Under the pieces are notes generated by a model. It worked only from the letters and a program-made list of their open reading frames with translations, searched no databases and was not told where the DNA came from. From assembly GCA_002419385.1 (NCBI GenBank), contig DIFZ01000004.1, positions 1 through 46,141 on the forward strand: DNA of 46,141 bases, given 5' to 3'. Positions 36,755-44,753 of the stretch are shown piece after piece; position 1 is the first letter of the stretch; each line of letters begins with the position of its first letter. The DNA comes from Geobacter sp. UBA5735. Its GTDB lineage: Bacteria > Desulfobacterota > Desulfuromonadia > Geobacterales > Geobacteraceae. A program made the position numbers and the translations under genes.

Positions 36755-36916
36755 TGGGCGTTGGGGGCGGTCATAACCGTACCGAAAGAACTTATCGCTG
36801 AGGCGGTGAACATCGTGATCCATGTCGAACGTTTCAGCCATGGCCGGAAAATTCGGGAGATTGTCAGGATGGGGGGATTTTCGGAAGGGAAATACGACTT
36901 GTCAAAGGTTTGCTGA
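36755..36916 (+). pseudogene. Relic of a TrbB-type conjugative-transfer ATPase C-terminus
   Basis: About 50 codons read VPKELIAEAVNIVIHVERFS, HGRKIREIVRMGGFSEGKYD, ending LSKVC. This resembles the C-terminal tail of TrbB-family ATPases (LIAEAVN-V--IER----R-VREV--V-GF--G-Y). The ATP-binding region is missing. It suggests that a conjugative element was once inserted near selC. Similarity is judged by eye. 36477-36754 shows no other supported gene. Confidence 0.5.
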
Positions 36917-36944
36917 ATGGCAGTATTTCTGGCAGCAAAATAAC

Positions 36945-36993
36945 TTGCAGTTTATTCAAATCTCGAATACTATGTATTACGTAATGCGTAATA
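36945..36993 (+). promoter_or_regulatory. Promoter and operator of the higBA module
   Basis: TTGCAG (36945-36950), 17 bases, TACTAT (36968-36973). Just after it lies TATTACGTAATGCGTAATA (36975-36993), a 9-1-9 palindrome with one mismatch, well placed for autorepression by HigA. Confidence 0.65.
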
Positions 36994-37006
36994 GATGGGA
37001 TACGCA

Positions 37007-37280
37007 ATGATAAAGTCGTTCAAGGACAAGGAAACAGGAGCACTTTGATCGGAGGGTGTTGCGGTTTCGGGAAATAGAAAATCAGGCCCGCCGCAGGCTC
37101 CTTTACCTGAACCAGGCAAAGGTCTTGCTGGACCTGAGAGTCCCTCCCGGTAACGAGTTGGAGGCGCTAAAGGGAGATCGTGCCGGCCAGCACAGCATCA
37201 GGATAAACAGGCAATGGCGAGTTTGCTTCGTCTGGTGTGAGGGCGACGCATACGACGTCGAAATTGTCGATTACCACTGA
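37007..37280 (+). pseudogene. higB: HigB-type toxin with a one-base frameshift near its start
   Basis: From ATG 37007 the frame reads MIKSFKDKETGAL and stops. Removing one G at 37037/37038 restores KET-EHFDRRVLRFREIENQA and then the HigB body (DLRVPPGNELEALKGDRAGQ, HSIRINRQWRVCF, DAYDVEIVDYH). The intact product would be about 90 residues. HigB is a ribosome-dependent RNase of the RelE fold. A GTG start at 37056 would give 74 residues but has poor spacing. Sequencing error cannot be excluded. Confidence 0.75.
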
Positions 37281-37307
37281 AGGTTAGAGAAGATAGGAGA
37301 GCAAATC

Positions 37308-37628
37308 ATGGGAACCAAGAATCCCATAACTGAAGAGATACTGGACCCTATTCCGCCGGGGGAAATCTTGTTAGAGGACTTCATGAAGCCCTTTGGACTG
37401 AGCATCAACCGCCTTGCCCGGGAAATCGACGTTCCTGCTGGACGGATCAGCGAGATCATTCATGCCCGGAGGGCCATAACTGCCGATACGGCATTGCGGT
37501 TGGGCAGGTTTTTTGGACTATCACCGGAAATCTGGACCGGCCTGCAGGCGGATTACGAGTTGAGGCTTGCCAAAAGCAAGATTGGACATGCCATAGAAGA
37601 ACGAATAAAGCCTCTTGAAGCGGCGTGA
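37308..37628 (+). CDS. higA: HigA-type antitoxin
   Basis: A 106-residue XRE-family HTH protein that binds HigB and represses the operon. PPGEILLEDFMKPFGLSINR, LAREIDVPAGRISEIIHARR and FFGLSPEIWTGLQADYELRL are typical of HigA. It follows higB by 27 nt. It is intact although the toxin frame is broken. Confidence 0.92.
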   Translation: MGTKNPITEEILDPIPPGEILLEDFMKPFGLSINRLAREIDVPAGRISEIIHARRAITADTALRLGRFFGLSPEIWTGLQADYELRLAKSKIGHAIEERIKPLEAA

Positions 37629-37795
37629 TGGGAAAAGCCGGCATGCATGAAAGCGAATGGCAGAAAAAAGAAATCTGGTCCGCTGTCCAGGCTGCCGAGC
37701 TACCGGATTTTAAATTCCTTGATCACGAGTTGGTTGCTGTCTGGCTTGAGAGTTGGGGGATGAAAAATGAGAAGGAACCACCGACACGTGGTTGA
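37628..37795 (+). CDS. Small ORF overlapping higA, unknown function
   Basis: 55 residues. ATG at 37628 overlaps the higA stop (TGATG), so translation is probably coupled. The protein is charged, soluble-looking and has no membrane segment. Its end, DHELVAVWLESWGMKNEKE, recalls tails of small antitoxin-like proteins, but this is only an impression. Confidence 0.5.
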   Translation: MGKAGMHESEWQKKEIWSAVQAAELPDFKFLDHELVAVWLESWGMKNEKEPPTRG

Positions 37796-37865
37796 TATGA
37801 TCTCCGATTTTAGAGCTATCTGTTCAAATATCTGATATGTCCAAGGGTCTTACAGATAAAGCTTT

Positions 37866-38333
37866 TCACCGCCTCAATTCCTCGGGTATCCTTTCTAACC
37901 ATCCCAGATGCAGCACACCCCACAAACCGATCATGATCGCTTCCGCTGCATCGTGCCTCAGTGCAGTTGGACGTGGCGCCTTTGACCACTCGATGACTTT
38001 CCTGGCCATTTCGCCGGCATGCTTCTTCGCATCAACCCCGGAGCGCTGTTCCCGTGAATAGAGGAACAGCTGCCGCCATTCGATTGCGCTGATCTGGAGA
38101 AAGGATAGGCTCCGCCGCTCGGCTTCCTTCTCCCAGATAACGGCGAGGTTCCCGCCGCCTTCAATGACGACGGCCGTGACTCCGGGGATCCCGTCCAGCA
38201 GCTTCGGTACAGCCCGTTTCAGCCGCTCCGTCGTGCCGAAATTGTGTGAGCGGTACCAGAGGAGGTTGCCTTGTTCCGCAAACAGGGCAATGCCTGTTTT
38301 CAGGCCAAGATCCACGGCAAGCAGTGTCTTCAT
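37866..38333 (-). CDS. RuvC/RNase H-fold-like protein, function unknown
   Basis: 155 residues starting MKTLLAVDLGLKTGIALF, a first beta strand with the conserved Asp as in RuvC/YqgF-like nucleases. VVIEGGGNLA supplies a possible second acid and RHDAAEAIMIGLWG a C-terminal Asp. The DLGLKTG, EGGG and HDAAEA pattern matches the RNase H-like fold. The ATG has no good Shine-Dalgarno and follows the kinase relic by 13 bases, so it may depend on upstream translation. Confidence 0.6.
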   Translation of the reverse strand: MKTLLAVDLGLKTGIALFAEQGNLLWYRSHNFGTTERLKRAVPKLLDGIPGVTAVVIEGGGNLAVIWEKEAERRSLSFLQISAIEWRQLFLYSREQRSGVDAKKHAGEMARKVIEWSKAPRPTALRHDAAEAIMIGLWGVLHLGWLERIPEELRR

Positions 38334-38346
38334 AAAAAAACCCGGG

Positions 38347-38525
38347 TCAAGCGGTAGAATTCTTCTGGCAGGGGAACGAGAGCATGAACCGCGTTCCCGC
38401 CGCGAGGTCAAGCCGGAATTGTCCCTTGAGTTGCTGTTCTCCCAGCAAGCTCAAGAGACTCAGACCGAGTGAGGAAGTGGATGTCCAGTCAAGATCCGGG
38501 GGAAGCCCGACGCCATTGTCTGCAA
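38347..38525 (-). pseudogene. Relic of a histidine kinase C-terminus (HATPase domain)
   Basis: The minus strand reads VADNGVGLPPDLDWTSTSSL, then GLSLLSLLGEQQLKGQFRLD, LAAGTRFMLSFP and a stop soon after. This is the G1-G2 end of the HATPase domain of HisKA_2-type sensor kinases. The N-terminal part is missing. At 38525 the sequence switches to the yhdH fragment, in another frame. Confidence 0.7.
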
Positions 38526-38711
38526 CACTTTTGTAATGCCGAACTGCCCGGTGGCGGAGAGGGCATCCTTGTAATTGAGGGACGAGTGGTGGACCTTTAC
38601 CAGGACGTCTCCCGCAGGCAGATCTTCAACCGATCTTTTCCCGACCCGCAAGAAAAAGTTGTTTGCTCTTGCTTCTTCAACAATAAGTGCAGAAAAATCA
38701 TTCACTGACAT
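38526..38711 (-). pseudogene. 5' fragment of a YhdH/AcuI-type quinone oxidoreductase
   Basis: MSVNDFSALIVEEARANNFF, LRVGKRSVEDLPAGDVLVKV, HHSSLNYKDALSATGQFGIT is the N-terminus of the YhdH family of zinc-free alcohol-dehydrogenase-like enzymes. AGGAGAA precedes the ATG. After about 62 residues it runs out of frame into the kinase relic, so about 260 residues are lost. Confidence 0.75.
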
Positions 38712-38889
38712 GCGTTCTTTTCTCCTTTACCTGCGGTCTATAGATACGGGATGTCGCCGAAGCTGGCATCCACATGCTGTCGCGGCTCATCGAACCTGCC
38801 GTAAATTCGGGAAACCAACGAGGAGCTTCTTCATTGAGAGCAATTCCTGTTCCAGGAAGGGCAGTTGCAGAGATTAGGTTCAGAAACAA

Positions 38890-39628
38890 TGCGGGAGCAC
38901 GTGTTTATGGGTCTGAAGCTCCGGGGAACGAAAAGGTTTCAGTGTGCCGCCTTGCGGTCATTTCTTCGTTTAACGTTACAGATGTTGCACATTGTCCTGC
39001 TGCCCGTTAATTTCAATACAGATTTGATGCAGAGCACTTCCGCGACAGATGAATCGAATGTTGACAACAACCGTTGCAAGGCATACCAAAATGAAGAACC
39101 AGTACGAGAAATTTCATTTAAAAACAGCGATTTGGGAAATGGGCTGGGTCTGTCCCTCATTTGGTATGTAGATTGCTGAGATTGACAACGCACATAAGAG
39201 GTCAGCTTTCATGTTGCCCTCCGAACGACCCCGCTCTTCTGCACGTGAACACGTATCCGTTGCCTTTTGTTGCGTAAGGTCCTTTCTTGAGGTTTTTCGT
39301 GAGATAGGTATTCTGCATGATGGTATAATTAAAAATGCGGAAAAGTCGTCACCCCGTTGAAAAACGGGGTCCAGGGGGGATGAAACCTATTGAGAAGACT
39401 GGATTCCGGCTTTGCGCCACCGCTAAAGCTACGGCGACACGCGGTCGCCGGAATGACGGGTTAAAGGTGTTTAAACTTTTTGCGAGAGAATCATAATTCA
39501 CAGGATAAAAATAGGCGTGCAGTGATGGATGTCCAGAGCAAACTTCAAGGGGAACATTGGTAGAAAATCAATTTCTGCCGAATTTGCTGATTCATGAAAA
39601 AGTCGGCAACGATAGGAGTTGATAGATT
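38890..39628. other. Stretch without a recognised gene
   Basis: Short frames exist on both strands, but none has a convincing start site, domain or composition. The only structured item is the repeat at 39401-39459. Confidence 0.5.
39401..39459. repeat. Imperfect palindromic intergenic repeat
   Basis: GGATTCCGGC at one end and, inverted, GCCGGAATGACG at the other, with an internal GC-rich arm. This is the common form of dispersed repeat in proteobacterial intergenic DNA. A smaller hairpin, CCCCGTTGAAAAACGGGG, lies just before at 39352-39369. Confidence 0.5.
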
Positions 39629-39976
39629 ATGAAAAGAATAATCGGACTTCTTTCTGTATTCTGTGGTGTTGCTATCGGCAGTGGAATTGCGACAGCAGTG
39701 GATATACAAACTGCTCCTGTGGAGCAAGAGATTCCTTCCTCACCCGAAATGAATAAACAGAATTTCAACATCGGGCCAAAAGACTCTGGAAAAGAGAAAC
39801 CCCAAGGCGTATGGGTTGATTTGTTTTTAGAGAAAAACGTATCATTGAGTTGTGGTCTTAATATCGATTTTAACGAGCAAGACATTCAAGATAGGCAAAA
39901 TCGTAATTCCGGCAAATCAGGTTTAGGCGCAACAGTTCTCGGTGGGAGTGTAGGATTGAAATTTCTGTTTAAGTAG
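39629..39976 (+). CDS. Small exported protein of unknown function
   Basis: 115 residues with a signal peptide (MKRIIGLLSVFCGVAIGSGI ATA, cleavage near residue 23). The mature part is polar, then has alternating residues (VWVDLFLEKNVSLSCGLNID) and a C-terminal strand GGSVGLKFLFK ending in Phe-Lys, so a short outer-membrane beta structure is possible. GATAGGAG lies upstream. It sits just before the B12 riboswitches, with no clear link to them. Confidence 0.6.
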   Translation: MKRIIGLLSVFCGVAIGSGIATAVDIQTAPVEQEIPSSPEMNKQNFNIGPKDSGKEKPQGVWVDLFLEKNVSLSCGLNIDFNEQDIQDRQNRNSGKSGLGATVLGGSVGLKFLFK

Positions 39977-40009
39977 CTTCCATCCGTAACGGGAGAGCTG
40001 GCCCACTTG

Positions 40010-40038
40010 TTGACAGATTAATATTTTTTCGATAGATT
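40010..40038 (+). promoter_or_regulatory. Likely promoter of the btuB leader
   Basis: TTGACA (40010-40015), 17 bases, TAGATT (40033-40038), about 40 nt before the first cobalamin aptamer. Confidence 0.55.
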
Positions 40039-40077
40039 TGCGTAACATATCCGCATCGCTCTGCGGAGTATATATCG

Positions 40078-40227
40078 GATCAAGGTGCCCGAAAGGGCTT
40101 GATAGGGAAGAGGGGTGAAAATCCCCCGCGGACCCGCCGCTGTAAGCGAGGACAAAGGGCATAATGTCACTGGTCGAATGACCGGGAAGGCGCCCGGAGG
40201 ATGAATCGCGAGCCAGAAGACCTGCCA
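40078..40227 (+). promoter_or_regulatory. Cobalamin riboswitch, first of two
   Basis: The B12 aptamer core is visible: GATAGGGAAGAGGGGTGAAA, ATCCCCCGCGGACCCGCCGC then TGTAAGCGAGGAC, GTCACTGG...CCGGGAAGGCGCCC, and AGCCAGAAGACCTGCC. It is followed by a terminator at 40294, so it probably controls transcription. Confidence 0.93.
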
Positions 40228-40280
40228 TGATCTCAGCACTCGAGTGTCCCCCGTGGTAAAGGGAGAGTGAAAAGGTATCA

Positions 40281-40333
40281 GACTTTGAATACGAAAAGTC
40301 CGCTTGATGCTTCGGCACATGCGGACTTTTTTT
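40281..40333 (+). terminator. Terminator/antiterminator of the first cobalamin riboswitch
   Basis: AAAAGTCCGC pairs with GCGGACTTTT (40294-40330) and is followed by T residues. GACTTT at 40281-40286 can instead pair with AAAGTC at 40295-40300, breaking the terminator. The two structures exclude each other, as in a transcriptional switch. Confidence 0.8.
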
Positions 40334-40431
40334 ATGGTTTTTCCGCAGTGACTGGCGTTTTAGATTGTGAAACACGTCCCAGCCAGCAAAGCCCCATAAA
40401 CGGAGGAAACCAAACTAATTACCATACTTTT

Positions 40432-40588
40432 CACCGGATGGAAGTGAGGAAGAGGGGTGAAAATCCCCCGCTGCCCCGCAGCCGTAATGGGAACGAAAAC
40501 CCGTTCGCGAAAACGCGATAAAGCCACTGGGAGAAATCCCGGGAAGGCGGACAAGTAGGTTGCCCTGAGCCGGAATACCGCTCCATTC
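40432..40588 (+). promoter_or_regulatory. Cobalamin riboswitch, second of two
   Basis: A second aptamer core: GAGGAAGAGGGGTGAAAATC, CCCCGCTGCCCCGCAGCCG, AAGCCACTGGGAGAAATCCC then GGGAAGGCGG, and GAGCCGGAATACCGCTC. It ends about 25 nt before the btuB ATG, close to the GAGGGAGG Shine-Dalgarno, with no T-tract, so control of translation is likely. Confidence 0.9.
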
Positions 40589-40612
40589 GATTACTTCGAG
40601 GGAGGTATTTAC

Positions 40613-42541
40613 ATGTTGTGTATCAGGAAGTGGTGTGGTTTTGTAGTGATTTTGCAGGCGTTGGTCTGCACTGCGCACGCCTTCGGGGAGGAACCGCCCC
40701 AACTGGACGAAATCGTGGTAACGGCAACCCGGAGCGAAACGGAGCTGGACCAGGTCGGAAGTTCCGTTACCGTTATTGGTCGGGAGGAAATCGAGCAGCG
40801 GCAAATGCCTTTTGTCCTCGATCTCCTTCGTTCTGTGCCGGCCGTGGACGTGGTCCGGAGCGGCGGACCGGGAGGTCAGACCTACGTGGGAATCCGTGGT
40901 GGCAAGTCGGAACACACGCTGGTCCTATTGGACGGCGTCCGGATGAATGACCCGTCCTCAACGGGCACTGCCTATGATTTCGCCAGCCTGACCACCGACA
41001 ACATAGAGCGCATCGAAGTCCTGCGTGGTCCGCAGAGCACGCTCTACGGTTCGGACGCCATGGGCGGGGTTATCAACATCATCACCCGTCGGGGGGAGGG
41101 AAAACCAAGCGGATTCGTGTCAGCCGAAGGGGGCTCCTTCGGCACTGCCGCGGAAAAAGCCTCCGTTCGCGGCGGCACGGACCTGCTGCACTTTTCGCTG
41201 GGCCTCTCCCGCGAGGATACGGGCGGCATTTCCTCGGCTGGAAAAAAATACGGCAACCACGAGAAGGACGGCTACCACGCCACCTCCCTTGCTACGCGCT
41301 TGGGGGTCACACCCTCCCGGAACTTCGATTTTAATTGTATCGTCAGGTACCTGGACACCAAGGCCGATATGGACAACGGCGGAGGAGCGGGCCAGGACGA
41401 CCCCAACTCCATCGTTCGCTCGGAACAGGTCTTCGTGCGGGGGCAGGGGCGTCTCACCCTGTTCGATGAACTTTGGGAGCAGAAGTTGGGGATCTCCTTT
41501 ATCAACCTGGACAGGAACTATCGGAGCGATACCGATGCAACCCACCCGACTGATCTGGATCGCAGCACATATCATGGTGAATCCCTTGCCTTTGACTGGC
41601 AGCACACGCTGCGTTTCCACAAAACGAACATCCTGACGTTTGGAGTGGAAACCAGGGAAGATAAAGCGTATTCTGACTACTATTCGGAGAGTTTTTTCGG
41701 CCCTTACAGCAGCGTCTTCCCGAAAGAGTCCGACCGGATCACCGGATACTACCTTCAGGACAGGATCAGCCTGTGGGATTCCTGGTTTACGACGCTGGGT
41801 GTCCGGCTGGATGACCACAGCAGGTTCGGGACGGAAGTCACCTACCGTTTCACTACCTCATATCTCATCAAGCAGACTGGAACCAGGTTCAAGGGAAGCT
41901 ACGGTACTGGATTCAAGGCCCCCTCACTCTATCAGCTTTATGAGCCTACCTACGGCAACCAGGCATTGGATCCCGAAAAAAGCGCCGGCTGGGACATCGG
42001 AGTCGAGCAGGTCCTTCTGGACGGGCGCGTGGAACTCGGTGCAACGTGGTTTTCCAATGATTTCGAAGATCTCATCGAATTCGACAGCGGCGCATCCAGG
42101 TATGTCAACACTGCTGAAGCGGAGTCGTACGGCCTTGAACTCTTTGCAACGGTGACCCCCCGGGACGACCTCACCTTGCGGGTGGGCTACACCTGGACGA
42201 AAACCGAGGACAAGTCCACGGGGATGGATCTCCTGCGGAGGCCGGAGAACAAAGTCATTTTTGATACAAACTACCGTTTCAGCAAGAAAGGGAACGTCAA
42301 CCTGGGAATCGCCTATGTGGGAAAACGGGAAGACCTTGTGTACGACCCCGCTACCTGGACCAGCGCACGGGTTAAGCTTGGCGGCTATCTGCTGGTTAAC
42401 CTGGCTGCTTCCTATGATGTCACAAAGTGGCTGCAGGTGTTCGGCCGTGTCGACAATCTCCTTGACCGGGAGTACGAAGAGGTCAGCGGATACGGCACTC
42501 CCGGAATCAGCGGCTACGGCGGTCTGAAGGTGTCATTCTAG
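40613..42541 (+). CDS. btuB: TonB-dependent vitamin B12 receptor BtuB
   Basis: A 642-residue outer-membrane receptor. The signal peptide (1-25) ends CTAHAFG. The TonB box is LDEIVVTATRS; the plug domain has GGQTYVGIRGGKSEHTLVLL, DGVRMND and GPQSTLYGSDAMGGVINIIT. A 22-strand barrel follows and ends GYGGLKVSF with a terminal Phe. Length and motifs fit BtuB. The tandem cobalamin riboswitches directly upstream make corrinoid the likely substrate. GAGGGAGG lies eight bases before the ATG. Confidence 0.94.
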   Translation: MLCIRKWCGFVVILQALVCTAHAFGEEPPQLDEIVVTATRSETELDQVGSSVTVIGREEIEQRQMPFVLDLLRSVPAVDVVRSGGPGGQTYVGIRGGKSEHTLVLLDGVRMNDPSSTGTAYDFASLTTDNIERIEVLRGPQSTLYGSDAMGGVINIITRRGEGKPSGFVSAEGGSFGTAAEKASVRGGTDLLHFSLGLSREDTGGISSAGKKYGNHEKDGYHATSLATRLGVTPSRNFDFNCIVRYLDTKADMDNGGGAGQDDPNSIVRSEQVFVRGQGRLTLFDELWEQKLGISFINLDRNYRSDTDATHPTDLDRSTYHGESLAFDWQHTLRFHKTNILTFGVETREDKAYSDYYSESFFGPYSSVFPKESDRITGYYLQDRISLWDSWFTTLGVRLDDHSRFGTEVTYRFTTSYLIKQTGTRFKGSYGTGFKAPSLYQLYEPTYGNQALDPEKSAGWDIGVEQVLLDGRVELGATWFSNDFEDLIEFDSGASRYVNTAEAESYGLELFATVTPRDDLTLRVGYTWTKTEDKSTGMDLLRRPENKVIFDTNYRFSKKGNVNLGIAYVGKREDLVYDPATWTSARVKLGGYLLVNLAASYDVTKWLQVFGRVDNLLDREYEEVSGYGTPGISGYGGLKVSF

Positions 42542-42641
42542 ATGTTACATACGCTATGCAACATGATGTGCCTTGTTCTCTGCCTGCGGCTCCCCCTATT
42601 TCATTTTTCTGTTGGGACAAAGAAAGGCACACTGACTGCTG

Positions 42642-43427
42642 ATGCAGGAGATTGTATCAATGACCACACTTGAGTTCGTAAACGTTTCTTTTTCCTACTG
42701 CCCCAAATCATTTATCGATCAGATGTCGTTTTCCGTGGCTGAAGGCGAGCTGGTCGGACTGATGGGGCCAAATGGGGGCGGGAAATCAACCATTCTCAAA
42801 CTTGCTGCCGGGCTTCTCTCTCCTCAGGAAGGGGTGGTTCTGGCCGGCAAAAAAGCCATAGGGTCATACTGCGGGAAAGAACGGGCAAAACTCTTGGCTT
42901 ATCTTCCGCAGATACTTGATTTGCAGGCTCCCTTTCGTGTCGGCGAGCTCGTCAGGATGGGCGGGTATCCGCAGGAAGGATCGCTGGCGCTTACCGTGGA
43001 AGAAGCGCTTTATACAGTCGGTTTGCAAGGAAAGGAAAAAACGCTCCTTGCCGAACTGAGCGGCGGTGAACGAAGACGTGCTTATATCGCCATGACCCTG
43101 GTTCAAGGGGCCGGAGTGCTCCTTCTCGATGAACCTCTGGCGAGCCTCGATATCAAGTATCAGTTTGATCTGTATCGACTTCTGAAAGACATTGCCCGCG
43201 AAAAAGGAGTTGCCGTATTCATGTCGCTTCACGACATCGGGATGGGCGCCATGCTGGACCGGCTGCTTCTGGTGAAGGACGGACGTTTGATTGCCAAGGG
43301 AGATCCCGGCAGCGTGCTCACGGATGAAATAGTGCGGAACGTCTATGACTTGAATGATTCCATCGGTTCATTTATGGCAACAAATCGTACCGTGTGCCGC
43401 GCTCTTGCCGTTGCCGGTTCGCCATAA
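42642..43427 (+). CDS. btuD: ABC transporter ATP-binding protein, BtuD/FecE type
   Basis: A 261-residue ATPase of the iron-chelate/B12 importer family. Walker A GPNGGGKST (42-50), Q-loop in YLPQ, signature LSGGERRR (139-146), Walker B VLLLDEPLASLD, H-loop SLHDIG. It follows btuB by 100 nt. No permease (btuC) or binding protein (btuF) lies beside it, so it must pair with components encoded elsewhere or be a remnant of a larger operon. ATG 42660 is an alternative start (MTTLEF). Confidence 0.88.
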   Translation: MQEIVSMTTLEFVNVSFSYCPKSFIDQMSFSVAEGELVGLMGPNGGGKSTILKLAAGLLSPQEGVVLAGKKAIGSYCGKERAKLLAYLPQILDLQAPFRVGELVRMGGYPQEGSLALTVEEALYTVGLQGKEKTLLAELSGGERRRAYIAMTLVQGAGVLLLDEPLASLDIKYQFDLYRLLKDIAREKGVAVFMSLHDIGMGAMLDRLLLVKDGRLIAKGDPGSVLTDEIVRNVYDLNDSIGSFMATNRTVCRALAVAGSP

Positions 43428-43444
43428 GCGATTATGAGGATGCT

Positions 43445-43576
43445 ATGTCAGCATTGAGACTCTGGCATTGTTTGTCAGGTTCTTGTCCCGATACGATTTG
43501 TCTTGCAAGAGGGCCGATAAAGGAAGCGGTGTCCAACAAATTGCTATACGCAAGATATCAGTTGCGTCGCCGCTGA
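43445..43576 (+). CDS. Short ORF after btuD, unknown, possibly a truncated gene
   Basis: 43 residues with a Shine-Dalgarno GAGGA before the ATG; MSALRLWHCLSGSCPDTICL is its start. It ends inside the 3' end of the convergent desulfurase gene. No domain is recognised. It could be the 5' fragment of a lost gene of the B12 operon. Confidence 0.35.
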   Translation: MSALRLWHCLSGSCPDTICLARGPIKEAVSNKLLYARYQLRRR

Positions 43577-44718
43577 ACGGTTCGCAGACTGTGAACCAGG
43601 TCCGGCAGGACTTGAATCACAGAGTCCACATCGGCGGCGGTATTTTCTCTCCCCAGGGAAAACCTTATGGTTCCCACCGTGGTTCCCTCAGGTCGTCCCA
43701 TGGCCTTGAGCACAGGGGATGCCTTAAGCGCTCCTGAGCTGCAGGCTGATCCGGAGGAAACGGCGATTCCTGCCTGGTCCAGGGCTGTGAGGAGCGCATC
43801 CGATTCCACGCTGAGAAAGGAAATGTTTGCGGTGTTGGGGAGACGCAGGACCGGATGGCCGTTGAGCCGGGCATCCGGGATTGCCTCAAGGATGCCGCGT
43901 TCCAGACGGTCACGGAGGGACCTCAGCCGCTGAGACTCTGCATCCATGGTTTTCAGGGCGATTTCGCATGCCTTTCCCAGGCCCACGATACCTGCCACAT
44001 TTTCCGTCCCGCCACGACGGTTGTGCTCTTGCGGACCGCCATGGAACAGTGGGGGAAGCCTGACCCCTTGCTTGATGATGAGCGCGCCGATACCAAGGGG
44101 GGCGGAGAGCTTGTGACCGGAGAGGGACATCAGGGTGATACGAGCCTCCCTGAAGTCCACGGGGATCTTTCCAGCCGCCTGAACAGCATCACAGTGGAAG
44201 TAAACTCCGTGCCGCTCCGCTATCTCACCGATCTTCCTTATGGGGAAGATGGTGCCGGTCTCGTTGTTTGCGAACATGACCGAGATGAGGATAGTGCGTT
44301 CGGTAATGGCTGTTTCCAGGGCTTCCAGGTCGAGCATTCCTTCGCTGTCCACATCGAGGCAGGTAACGTTGCACTGCTGGGTTTCAAGGTAGAGGCAGGG
44401 GGTGAGAACAGACGGATGTTCCACGGTTGTGGTGATGATATGGTTTCCCCTCGATCGCCGGGCCGCGGCAATGCCCTTGATTGCGGCGTTGTTGGATTCC
44501 GTTGCACAGGAGGTGAATACCACTTCGGATGGTCCGCAGTTCACAAGGCGTGCGACTTTCTCCCGCGCCTCCTCCAGTGCAGATTTGACCCTTCTACCGG
44601 CCCAATGGGAACTTGAAGGGTTGCCGAACCGGGCGCGGAAATAGGGCAGCATTTCTTCGATCACTTCAGGATGAACGGCGGTCGTTGCATTGTTGTCCAG
44701 GTAAATCAGAGGGTTCAT
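43558..44718 (-). CDS. Cysteine desulfurase, NifS/IscS type
   Basis: A 386-residue class-V PLP aminotransferase that takes sulfur (or selenium) from cysteine. IYLDNNATTAVHPEV opens the protein, EHPSVLTP and HCDAVQAAGKIPVDF follow, the PLP lysine is in MSLSGHKLSAPLGIGAL, and the catalytic Cys is in SSGSACSSGALKAS. IRFSLGRENT closes the domain. The start is taken at 44718 with GGGAGAA upstream; ATG 44757, overlapping the fdhD stop (ATGA), would add 13 residues. It follows the TusA-FdhD gene, so its likely role is to feed sulfur to the formate dehydrogenase cofactor. Confidence 0.92.
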   Translation of the reverse strand: MNPLIYLDNNATTAVHPEVIEEMLPYFRARFGNPSSSHWAGRRVKSALEEAREKVARLVNCGPSEVVFTSCATESNNAAIKGIAAARRSRGNHIITTTVEHPSVLTPCLYLETQQCNVTCLDVDSEGMLDLEALETAITERTILISVMFANNETGTIFPIRKIGEIAERHGVYFHCDAVQAAGKIPVDFREARITLMSLSGHKLSAPLGIGALIIKQGVRLPPLFHGGPQEHNRRGGTENVAGIVGLGKACEIALKTMDAESQRLRSLRDRLERGILEAIPDARLNGHPVLRLPNTANISFLSVESDALLTALDQAGIAVSSGSACSSGALKASPVLKAMGRPEGTTVGTIRFSLGRENTAADVDSVIQVLPDLVHSLRTVQRRRN

Positions 44719-44753
44719 TGCCGTTGTTCTCCCATCCGCTTCAATACCCGTCT

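Noticed and set aside
36154..40000. Intact genomic island with direct repeats at selC
   Set aside because: No integrase and no second copy of the tRNA 3' end are visible; only relics are supported.
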